Assembly (NCBI GenBank): GCA_947453725.1
Contig: CANGHH010000012.1
Span: 62,001-126,000, forward strand
DNA length: 64,000 nt
DNA from: Betaproteobacteria bacterium
GTDB taxonomy: Bacteria > Pseudomonadota > Gammaproteobacteria > Burkholderiales > Burkholderiaceae_C
Direction: 5' to 3'
A program made the position numbers and the translations under genes. This document shows positions 45,710-55,415 of this stretch, piece by piece. The notes below the pieces were generated by a model that was not told the DNA's origin, did no database searches, and worked only from the letters and a program-made list of their open reading frames with translations. Each line of letters starts with the position of its first letter. The stretch's first letter is position 1.

Positions 45710-46894
45710 CTACTTCAAGCCTTGCGCCAGCAGGCCGACGATGCGCTTGGCGTTGTCGCCGGTGTCGGGCGCGCCGGTGGCGGTCTGCACCGACAGGTTG
45801 GTCTTCTCGCCCGCGCTCTTCACGACCACGCGGTAGCGAACGGCGGCGGCCGGGTTGCTGCCGTCGCCGAAGAGCTTGGACCACCAGCTCGGCTCTTCCT
45901 TGTCGGCGTACTTGGGATCGATGTAGCGAACGTAGTAGACGCCGGCGGCGCGGTCGCGGTCTTCGACCGTGAAACCGCCGCGGTCCAGCGCCAGGCCGAC
46001 GCGGCGCCAGGCGCGGTCGAAGGGCTCCTCGATGACCAGCGACGTGGCCTGCGGCGTTTCGGCGATGCGGGTCTTGGCAGCGGCTGCAGCCGATGCTGCC
46101 GACACGGCAGGGGCTGCTGCGGCCACCGCCACCACCGGCTGGCCCTTGCTGCCCAGCGCCAGCATCAGGCTGCTCAGCAGTTCGGCTTCCAGTTGCGGGT
46201 CGTTGGGGCGCGCGCGCCAGACGGTGGATTCCTTGCGCTCGGTGGTGTAGACCTCTTCCATGCCGCGGTGCGTGATGTAGATCTCGCTGCCGCTGGGCGT
46301 GCGCTCGACGCGGGTGCGGTACAGGTCGCGTTCGCCGCTGTCGAACAGGTTGTTGAAGAGTTGGCCCAGCGCGCCGCGGATGCGGTCGGTCGGTTGCTTG
46401 GCCTTGTTCTCGGCCCAGTCGGTTTCCATCACGCCGGTCTGCGCGTTCTCGGTCGCCACCTTCTGGCCCCGCTGCTCCCAGAAAGCCTTCAGCAAGGGCC
46501 AGACCTGCTCGGGCGTCTGTGGCGTGACCAGCCAGCGCTGCTGGCCATCGCGCGCGATGCGCATGCCGTCGAGGCTCGACAAGGCCACAGCGCCGGGCAC
46601 GGCGGCGGCCGACGCGCTGGCGGCCGTCTCGACGGGGGCCGCCGCCGTCGGCTGGCGGGCGCCCGAGGCGCTGATCACGCCGCCTTGCGGCTGGTAGCGG
46701 GCGTCGCGCGCCAGTTGCGTCAGGTCGGGCGGCACGTCCAGCGGCTGCGTCTTGGTGGCCGTGTTGCGGTAGTCGACCTTGTCGCCGCCAAAAAAGCCTT
46801 CGATCGTCGAGCAGCCACTCAGGGTGGCGACCAGCGTCGTCGTCAGCAGGGTCGCCGCGAGTCGGGCGGGGGGTGCGGCAGGAAGAGGATTCAC
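45710..46894 (-). CDS. bamC: Outer-membrane assembly lipoprotein BamC
   Basis: A 394-residue lipoprotein of the beta-barrel assembly machine. No ATG lies near the signal peptide; GTG 46894 with GGAG nine bases upstream is the best start. The lipobox is LSGC (about residue 29), followed by CSTIEGFFGGDKVDYRN, the unstructured segment that binds BamD. Two helix-grip domains follow, with an Ala-rich linker between them. The length is somewhat greater than E. coli BamC. It follows dapA as in many proteobacteria. Confidence 0.9.
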   Translation of the reverse strand: MNPLPAAPPARLAATLLTTTLVATLSGCSTIEGFFGGDKVDYRNTATKTQPLDVPPDLTQLARDARYQPQGGVISASGARQPTAAAPVETAASASAAAVPGAVALSSLDGMRIARDGQQRWLVTPQTPEQVWPLLKAFWEQRGQKVATENAQTGVMETDWAENKAKQPTDRIRGALGQLFNNLFDSGERDLYRTRVERTPSGSEIYITHRGMEEVYTTERKESTVWRARPNDPQLEAELLSSLMLALGSKGQPVVAVAAAAPAVSAASAAAAAKTRIAETPQATSLVIEEPFDRAWRRVGLALDRGGFTVEDRDRAAGVYYVRYIDPKYADKEEPSWWSKLFGDGSNPAAAVRYRVVVKSAGEKTNLSVQTATGAPDTGDNAKRIVGLLAQGLK

Positions 46895-46980
46895 GTTCAG
46901 GGTCTCCGCGTCGGCCGCTGTGGGCGGGGACGACTGGTGCAGGCTGGTGTAGGGATGGCGGGTCGGGCCACGGGATTCGG

Positions 46981-47865
46981 TCAAGTCGCCAGACCGGCGT
47001 CGCGCAGGGCTTGCGCCACTTGCACCTGACCGGCAGCGGTCAGTGGCGTGATGGGCAGGCGCAAGGCCGGTCCGCACAGACCGAGCTGCGCCATCGCCCA
47101 TTTGGTGGGCGACGGACTGGGTTCGCAGAACAGTTGCCTGTGCAGCGGCAGCAGGCGCAGGTGCAGCGCGGCCGCCTTGCGGGCGTCACCGGCGATGGCC
47201 GCCTTGCACAGTTCGGCCATCAACCGCGGTGCCACATTGGCCGTCACGCTGACGTTGCCGTGGCCGCCGAGCAGCATCAGGGCCACCGCAGTGCCGTCGT
47301 CGCCCGAGTAGATGCCGAAGCCCTCGGGCGCCAGCTTGATCAGCTGGCAGGCGCGTTCGATGTTGCCGCTGGCTTCCTTGACGCCGACGATGCCCGGCAA
47401 CATGGCCAGGCGCAGCGTGGTCTCGGGCTGCATGTCGGCCACCGTGCGGCCGGGCACGTTGTACAGCACCAGCGGCAGGTCGACCGCCTCGGCGACGGCC
47501 TTGAAGTGCTGGTAGATGCCTTCCTGCGAAGGCCGGTTGTAGTAGGGCACGACGGACAGGTGGCAGTCAGCGCCGACCTGCTGCGCATAGCGCGTCAGCT
47601 CGATCGCTTCGGCCGTCGAATTGGACCCGGTGCCGGCCATCACGGGCACGCGCTTGGCGGTGTGCTCGACGGCGACACGGATGATCTCGCAGTTTTCCTC
47701 GGTCGACACCGTGGGCGATTCGCCGGTCGTGCCGACCACGCCGATGCAGTCGGTGCCTTCGGCGATGTGCCAGTCGATCAGGCGGCGCAGGGCGGCGTAG
47801 TCGACGCTGCCGTCGTCCTGCATCGGGGTGACGAGCGCAACGATGCTGCCAACGATGGGTTTCAT
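46981..47865 (-). CDS. dapA: 4-hydroxy-tetrahydrodipicolinate synthase
   Basis: A 294-residue aldolase-fold enzyme of lysine and diaminopimelate synthesis. It condenses pyruvate with aspartate semialdehyde. The motif GTTGESPT (about residue 45), the tyrosine in [11 protein letters not shown] (about 133) and the Schiff-base lysine in [11 protein letters not shown] (about 161) are all present. The Arg-bearing loop [14 protein letters not shown] also matches. It precedes bamC by 86 bp. Confidence 0.96.
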   Translation of the reverse strand: MKPIVGSIVALVTPMQDDGSVDYAALRRLIDWHIAEGTDCIGVVGTTGESPTVSTEENCEIIRVAVEHTAKRVPVMAGTGSNSTAEAIELTRYAQQVGADCHLSVVPYYNRPSQEGIYQHFKAVAEAVDLPLVLYNVPGRTVADMQPETTLRLAMLPGIVGVKEASGNIERACQLIKLAPEGFGIYSGDDGTAVALMLLGGHGNVSVTANVAPRLMAELCKAAIAGDARKAAALHLRLLPLHRQLFCEPSPSPTKWAMAQLGLCGPALRLPITPLTAAGQVQVAQALRDAGLAT

Positions 47866-47940
47866 AGGAATGGTGCTTGCCGACAGGCGCGCGGTGCGCG
47901 GGAGCGATGGGGGCCGCTGGGGCCGGACGAAATCAGCATT

Positions 47941-48522
47941 TTAGCGGGCCGGCACTGCGGCGGCGGCCGCCGCGCTCAGCGGGTAGTCCGAGGCGTCCGT
48001 GTCGCCGTGTGACGGGCGCACCGCGGCGATCCGCTGCACGCAACGCGCGGGCTCGGCTTCCAGCCCATCCTCGTAGGCGACCACGCGCAGGTTGGTGCAG
48101 ACGCGCAGCAGTTCGCCGGGCTGCAGCAGGAAGTCGGGCCGCGACGGTTTGCCGAAGCGGTGGTTGCCCAGCGCGAAGGTTTCATAGATCAGCACGCCGC
48201 CCGGCGCCAGCGCGTCCAACAGGGCCGGCCACAGCGGACGCCACAGGTAGTTCGTGACGACGACGGCGTCGAAGACGCGGCCGGGCAGCGGCCAGGGCGC
48301 GCCTTCGAGGTCGGCCGGCAGGGCCTCGACCCCGGCGGGCAGGCGCTGCAGTGCGTCGGCGTCGCGGTCCACGCCCGTCACCTTGAAGCCCTGCTCGGCC
48401 AGCCACAGTGCGTTTCGGCCGCCGCCGCAGGCGAGGTCGAGGACCCGGCCGCCCGGTGCGATCAGCGCCTCAAAGCGCTGCACCCAGGCCGAGGGTCGAC
48501 CCGATCCGTGATTCAGAAACAT
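47941..48522 (-). CDS. Class I SAM-dependent methyltransferase
   Basis: A 193-residue Rossmann methyltransferase (TehB/UbiG-like size). ATG 48522 begins MFLNHGSGRPSAWVQRFEAL and lies inside the end of the preceding 41-residue gene (10-nt overlap). SAM-binding motif I is VLDLACGGGRNALWLA (about residue 35) and the acidic loop is VTGVDRDADAL. The substrate is unknown. It is coupled to the small membrane peptide and MFS genes upstream. Confidence 0.88.
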   Translation of the reverse strand: MFLNHGSGRPSAWVQRFEALIAPGGRVLDLACGGGRNALWLAEQGFKVTGVDRDADALQRLPAGVEALPADLEGAPWPLPGRVFDAVVVTNYLWRPLWPALLDALAPGGVLIYETFALGNHRFGKPSRPDFLLQPGELLRVCTNLRVVAYEDGLEAEPARCVQRIAAVRPSHGDTDASDYPLSAAAAAAVPAR

Positions 48523-48638
48523 GACCAAACCCGGTTGGCCAGATCGACCACCATGTCCGGCCGCAGGTAGGCCTGGGACACGGCAGCCAGCGCCGCCGCG
48601 GTGGCGGCCCAAACCAGCAGGCGCTGCGGCCTGCTCAT
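48513..48638 (-). CDS. 41-residue membrane peptide
   Basis: A tiny gene whose ATG overlaps the MFS stop (ATGA) and whose end overlaps the methyltransferase start. The product begins MSRPQRLLVWAATAAALAAV, a basic start plus one membrane helix, and ends VDLANRVWSCF. Double coupling on both sides argues that it is translated. Function unknown. Confidence 0.65.
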   Translation of the reverse strand: MSRPQRLLVWAATAAALAAVSQAYLRPDMVVDLANRVWSCF

Positions 48639-49873
48639 GCCGGTTGCGCCGCCGGCCGGGCGATGGCGGTCTCGCGCACCGGCAGGTTCATCAGGACCGC
48701 GAAGACGCTCAGCGCGATGCAGATCCACCAGACCACGTCATAGCTGCCCGTGGCGTCGTAGAGCTTGCCACCGAGCCAGACGCCGAGGAAGGAGCCGACC
48801 TGGTGACTGAAGAAGACGAAGCCGCCCAGCATCGACATGTACTGCACGCCGAAGACCTGCGCCACGATGGCGTTGGTCGGCGGCACGGTCGACAGCCACA
48901 GGAAGCCCATGGCGGCGGCGAAGATGTAGACGCTCAGCGGACTGACCGGCAGGCTGATGAAGGTCAGGATGACCACGCCGCGCAGCCCGTAGATGGCGGC
49001 CAGGATGTAGCGCTTGGGCATGCGCTGGCCCAGCGTGCCAGCCACATAGGTCCCGAAGATGTTGAACAGCCCCACCAGCATCAGCGCGATGGTGGCCACC
49101 TCCGGGCCCAGGCCCTTGTCCTTCAGGAAGCTGGGCAGGTGCACCCCGATGAACACGACCTGGAAGCCGCAGACGAAATATCCGGCCATCAGAAGCCTGA
49201 AACTGGGGTAGTTCATGGCCTCGCGGATGGCGGCCGAGACGCCCTGCTTCACGCCGCTGCTGGCCGCAGCCGGCGGTTCTCTCAGGCCGCGCGCCAGCGG
49301 CAGGATGGCCAACGCTGCGGTGGCCAGGATGAGCAGGGCGGTCTGCCAGCCGGCGGTGCTGATCAGCCATCGTTCCACGGGGATCATCAGGAACTGGCCG
49401 AAGCTGCCAGCGGCGGCTGCGACGCCCATGGCCCACGAGCGCTTGGCGGGGTCGATCTGCCGCGCGATGACGCCGTAGACGACGGCGTAGGTGGTGCCCG
49501 ATTGCGCCAGCCCCAGCACGAAGCCGGCGCCGAGCATGAAGCCGAACCCGCTGGTGGCCTGGCTCATCGCCACCAGGCCGACGGCGTACAGCAGCGCGCC
49601 GATCAGCAGCACCCGGAAAGCGCCAAAACGGTCGGCCAGCATGCCGGCGAGGGGCCCTGCAAGGCCCCAGGACAGGTTCTGAACCGCCATCGCGAACGAA
49701 AAGGTCTCGCGCGTCCAGCCGCGGTCGGTGATGACCGGCTGCAGCCACAGGCCGAAGCCGTGGCGGATGCCCATGCTGAGCGTGACGATCAAGGCGCCGC
49801 AGACCAGCACCTGCTGCAGCGACAGGCGGGCCGGTGATGCGGCGGGTGCGGGCGGCGTGGAAGCGGCTGTCAT
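48635..49873 (-). CDS. MFS transporter
   Basis: A 412-residue major facilitator with about twelve membrane helices in two halves. The first half contains GIRHGFGLWLQPVITDRGWTR and the conserved loop GMLADRFGAFR; the second half contains GTLGQRMPKRY. The pattern resembles oxalate/formate-type and monocarboxylate-type MFS proteins, but the substrate cannot be told. It starts the four-gene minus-strand set with the 41-residue peptide and methyltransferase, and is divergent from parE. Confidence 0.88.
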   Translation of the reverse strand: MTAASTPPAPAASPARLSLQQVLVCGALIVTLSMGIRHGFGLWLQPVITDRGWTRETFSFAMAVQNLSWGLAGPLAGMLADRFGAFRVLLIGALLYAVGLVAMSQATSGFGFMLGAGFVLGLAQSGTTYAVVYGVIARQIDPAKRSWAMGVAAAAGSFGQFLMIPVERWLISTAGWQTALLILATAALAILPLARGLREPPAAASSGVKQGVSAAIREAMNYPSFRLLMAGYFVCGFQVVFIGVHLPSFLKDKGLGPEVATIALMLVGLFNIFGTYVAGTLGQRMPKRYILAAIYGLRGVVILTFISLPVSPLSVYIFAAAMGFLWLSTVPPTNAIVAQVFGVQYMSMLGGFVFFSHQVGSFLGVWLGGKLYDATGSYDVVWWICIALSVFAVLMNLPVRETAIARPAAQPA

Positions 49874-49996
49874 TCGGGGATTGTCCCGGAAAACGCCGCA
49901 GGTTCACGCCAACCGGGTGGCTGCAGTGGGCCGGGGCACAGGGGCACGCGATGAAGGCGCTGGGCCGTGGCCGCCGGGCGCGCTGGGGGCGACTCC

Positions 49997-50002
49997 TAGA
50001 AT
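49997..50002 (+). promoter_or_regulatory. -10 element (TAGAAT) for parE, likely leaderless
   Basis: TAGAAT matches the sigma-70 -10 consensus at five of six positions and its last base lies eight bases before the parE ATG. Transcription would start at or next to the A of the start codon. No clear ribosome site is seen upstream of the ATG. Confidence 0.45.
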
Positions 50003-50009
50003 CTGCCGC

Positions 50010-51998
50010 ATGCCCTCCATCAAGCAAAACAGCCATTACGGCGAAGCCTCGATCCGCGTTCTCAAGGGCCTGGAGCCCGTCAAGCAGCGGCCGGGCATGT
50101 ACACCCGCACCGACAACCCGCTGCACATCGTGCAGGAGGTCATCGACAACGCGGCCGACGAGGCGCTGGCCGGCTACGGCAGGAAGGTGGCCGTCACGCT
50201 GCACGCCGACGGCTCGGTCAGCGTCGATGACGACGGCCGCGGCATCCCCTTCGGCCTGCACCCGGAAGAGCAGGTGCCGGTGCTGGAGATCGTCTTCACG
50301 CGGCTGCACGCCGGCGGCAAGTTCGACAAGGGCGCCGGCGGCGCCTACAGCTTCAGCGGTGGCCTGCACGGCGTCGGTGTCAGCGTGACCAACGCGCTCG
50401 CCAAGCGCCTGCACGTCACCGTCTGGCGCGAAGGCCAGGTGGCCACGCTGGCCTTCAGCGGGGGCGACGTCATCGAGCCGCTGCAACTGCGCAGGGCCAA
50501 CCACGGCGAGCGCAAGCACGGCACCAGCGTGCGCGTCTGGCCCGACGCCAAATACTTCGAAAGCGCCGAGTTGCCGCGCACCGAGTTGATGCACCTGCTG
50601 CGCAGCAAGGCCGTGTTGATGCCCGGTGTGATCGTCGCCTACACCGTGGAGAAGCCCGGCGACAAGCCGCCCGAGACGGTCACCTGGCAGTACGAGAGAG
50701 GCCTGCGCGACTACCTGATGCAAAGCCTGCCGGCTGACCCGCTGATCCCCTTGTTCGAGGGTGAGCAGTTCGCCACGGCCGGCGAGACCGAGAACTTCGC
50801 CGAAGGCGAGGGCGCCAGCTGGTGCGTGGCCTTCACCGACGAAGGCGGCCTGCTGCGCGAGAGCTACGTCAACCTGATCCCGACGGTGGCCGGCGGGACC
50901 CACGAATCGGGCCTGAAGGACGGCCTTTTCGTCGCCATCAAGGGCTTCATCGACCTGCACGCGCTGCTGCCCAAGGGCGTCAAGCTGATGCCCGACGACG
51001 TCTTTTCGCGGGCCAGCTTCGTGCTGTCGGCCAAGGTGCTGGACCCGCAGTTCCAGGGCCAGATCAAGGAAAGGCTGAACAGCCGCGACGCGCTGCGCCT
51101 GGTGTCGGGTTACGTCCGCCCGGCGCTCGAGTTGTGGCTGAATCAGCATGTCGACCTGGGCAAGAAGCTGGCCGACCTGGTCATCCGCCAGGCCCAGACG
51201 CGGCAGCGTGCGAGCCAGAAGGTCGAGAAGCGCAAGGGCGGCGGCGTGGCCGTGCTGCCCGGCAAGCTGACCGATTGCGAGAGCCGCGACCTGAACCTCA
51301 ACGAGGTCTTCCTGGTCGAAGGTGACAGCGCCGGCGGCAGCGCCAAGATGGGCCGCAACAAGGAAACGCAGGCCGTGCTGCCGTTGCGCGGCAAGGTGCT
51401 GAACACCTGGGAAGTCGACCGCGACCGGCTGTTTGCGAACACCGAGATCCACGACATCGCGGTGGCCGTCGGCGTCGACCCGCATGGCGCCAGCGACAGC
51501 GTCGATTTCAGCGGCCTGCGCTACGGCAAGGTCTGCATCCTGAGCGACGCCGACGTTGACGGTTCGCACATCCAGGTGCTGCTGCTGACGCTGTTCTTCC
51601 GCCACTTCCCGCAGCTGGTGCAGCGCGGCCATGTGCACATCGCGCGGCCGCCGCTGTACCGCATCGACGCCCCGGCACGCGGCAAGCGCCCGGCGGCCAA
51701 GCTCTACGCGCTGGACGAGGGCGAGCGCGAAGCCACGCTGGACAAGCTGCGCAAGGAAGGCGCGCGCGAAGGCAGCTGGGCCATCAGCCGCTTCAAGGGC
51801 CTGGGCGAGATGAACGCCGACCAGCTGTGGGAGACCACGCTGAACCCCGAGACGCGGCGCCTGCTGCCGGTGAACTGGGACGGCCGCGGCTTCGACGCCA
51901 CCGGTGTCGCCTTGAGCAAGCTGATGGGCAAGGGCGAGGCCCAGGCGCGGCGCGACCTGATGGAACTGCATGGCGACGAGGTCGAAGTCGATGTCTGA
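50010..51998 (+). CDS. parE: DNA topoisomerase IV subunit B
   Basis: A 662-residue ATPase subunit. GHKL motifs are EVIDNAADEALAGYG (catalytic glutamate), DDGRGIPFG and SGGLHGVGVSVTNAL. The TOPRIM domain has LVEGDSAGGSAKMGRN and DADVDGSHI, and the end has RFKGLGEMNADQLWETT. ATG 50010 begins MPSIKQNSHYGEASIRVL. Together with ParC, 75 bp downstream, it decatenates replicated chromosomes. Confidence 0.96.
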   Translation: MPSIKQNSHYGEASIRVLKGLEPVKQRPGMYTRTDNPLHIVQEVIDNAADEALAGYGRKVAVTLHADGSVSVDDDGRGIPFGLHPEEQVPVLEIVFTRLHAGGKFDKGAGGAYSFSGGLHGVGVSVTNALAKRLHVTVWREGQVATLAFSGGDVIEPLQLRRANHGERKHGTSVRVWPDAKYFESAELPRTELMHLLRSKAVLMPGVIVAYTVEKPGDKPPETVTWQYERGLRDYLMQSLPADPLIPLFEGEQFATAGETENFAEGEGASWCVAFTDEGGLLRESYVNLIPTVAGGTHESGLKDGLFVAIKGFIDLHALLPKGVKLMPDDVFSRASFVLSAKVLDPQFQGQIKERLNSRDALRLVSGYVRPALELWLNQHVDLGKKLADLVIRQAQTRQRASQKVEKRKGGGVAVLPGKLTDCESRDLNLNEVFLVEGDSAGGSAKMGRNKETQAVLPLRGKVLNTWEVDRDRLFANTEIHDIAVAVGVDPHGASDSVDFSGLRYGKVCILSDADVDGSHIQVLLLTLFFRHFPQLVQRGHVHIARPPLYRIDAPARGKRPAAKLYALDEGEREATLDKLRKEGAREGSWAISRFKGLGEMNADQLWETTLNPETRRLLPVNWDGRGFDATGVALSKLMGKGEAQARRDLMELHGDEVEVDV

Positions 51999-52072
51999 AG
52001 TCGCTGCCGGGGCTTGACCGACAATCCGCCGCCGCGCGGGTGCCGCGTGTCCAGATCCACCCTTGAAGCCGC

Positions 52073-54394
<2,322 letters not shown>

Positions 54395-54402
54395 CCGGGG
54401 GC

Positions 54403-54888
54403 TCAGAGGCGACGACTGCGCATCCAGCACTGCGCGGCCATCAGCAGCGCCAGCAGCGCGAACAGCGCCAGGCTGTAGAACTCGTAGGAAATGCCGTACA
54501 GCTTGACGGCGGCGTCGGCGCAGCTGGCGTAGGCCGCGAAGACCTCGGGCCAGCGTTCCGACAAGCCGCTGCCCTGCACGATGTGGTCGGCCAGCGTCTG
54601 CTGGCACGAGATGCTGGCGGCGGCCACGAAGTGCTGCCACAGCGCCGCGCTCATGCCGCAGACCGCCAGCAGCAAGGCCAGCCCGGCCACCGCCTTGCGC
54701 ACCATCGCGACGCGGATCAGCCAGCCCGGCAGCGCGGTCAGCGAAATGGCCACGAAGATGGCCCGCTGCAGCACGCACCAGGGGCAGGGCTGCATGTCCA
54801 GGCGGTGTTGCGTGAACAGCGCCGCGCCGACGGCCGCCAGCGGCAGCACGACGGCCACCGCGTAGGGCCAGGCGGCCGGGCGGCTCAT
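54403..54888 (-). CDS. dsbB: Disulfide bond formation protein DsbB
   Basis: A 161-residue inner-membrane protein with four helices. The first redox pair is in QPCPWCVLQR (about residue 35). The second pair is SISCQQTL and YASCADAA in the periplasmic loop. It reoxidises DsbA with ubiquinone. Its ATG overlaps the ridA stop (ATGA), so the two are coupled, an unusual but clear pairing. Confidence 0.92.
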   Translation of the reverse strand: MSRPAAWPYAVAVVLPLAAVGAALFTQHRLDMQPCPWCVLQRAIFVAISLTALPGWLIRVAMVRKAVAGLALLLAVCGMSAALWQHFVAAASISCQQTLADHIVQGSGLSERWPEVFAAYASCADAAVKLYGISYEFYSLALFALLALLMAAQCWMRSRRL

Positions 54889-55346
54889 TCGACCTCGGCG
54901 ATCAGCTCGATCTCGACGCAGGCGCCCATCGGCAGCTGCGCGACGCCGAAAGCGCTGCGGGCGTGCGCGCCGACCGCAGGGCCCATCACCGCCACCAGCA
55001 GTTCGCTGCAGCCGTTGGTGACCAGGTGGTGTTCGGTGTAGCGCGGCGCGCTGTTGACCAGGCTCAGCACCTTGACGATGCGTCTGACCTTCGTCAGGTC
55101 GCCGCCGACGGCGGCCTGGAGGGTGCCCAGCAGGTCGATGGCCACCGCCCGCGCGGCAGTCTTGCCGACCTCGGTGTCCATGTCGCTGCCCAGCTGGCCG
55201 ACCCAGGCCTTGCCGTCCTGCTTGGCGATGTGGCCGGACAGGAAGACCAGGTTGCCGCTGCGCGTGTACGGCAGGTAGGCCGCCGCCGGCGTGGCCAGGG
55301 GCGGCAGCGTGATGCCGAGTGCCGACAGACGGTCTGCGATGGTCAT
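54885..55346 (-). CDS. RidA family protein (YjgF/YER057c/UK114)
   Basis: A 153-residue member of the RidA superfamily, of the longer subgroup that includes MTIADRLSALGITLPPL at the start and a late VEIELIAEVE. The conserved segment is VGQLGSDMDTEVGKTAARAV. Classical RidA deaminates reactive enamines; the key arginine region (RxxxE near the end in RidA) is replaced here by LPMGACVEIE, so the substrate may differ. It is divergent from comEC and coupled to dsbB. Confidence 0.88.
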   Translation of the reverse strand: MTIADRLSALGITLPPLATPAAAYLPYTRSGNLVFLSGHIAKQDGKAWVGQLGSDMDTEVGKTAARAVAIDLLGTLQAAVGGDLTKVRRIVKVLSLVNSAPRYTEHHLVTNGCSELLVAVMGPAVGAHARSAFGVAQLPMGACVEIELIAEVE

Positions 55347-55402
55347 TGAGAGGGCCTTCCTATGGGGGTGGAGCCGGTGGCTGCCGCGGCGCGGCGCGAT
55401 CC

Positions 55403-55408
55403 TACACT
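55403..55408 (+). promoter_or_regulatory. -10 element (TACACT) for comEC, likely leaderless
   Basis: TACACT ends eight bases before ATG 55416, the same spacing seen at parE. No ribosome site precedes that ATG. Inference from position and consensus match only. Confidence 0.35.
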
Positions 55409-55415
55409 GGCCCGG

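Noticed and set aside
46895..47101. Longer bamC start ahead of the signal peptide
   Set aside because: It would extend into dapA and bury the lipoprotein signal; GTG 46894 with GGAG fits.
48738..51971. 1077-residue minus-strand frame across the MFS gene and parE
   Set aside because: Shadow frame overlapping two clear genes; composition typical of GC-rich antisense frames.
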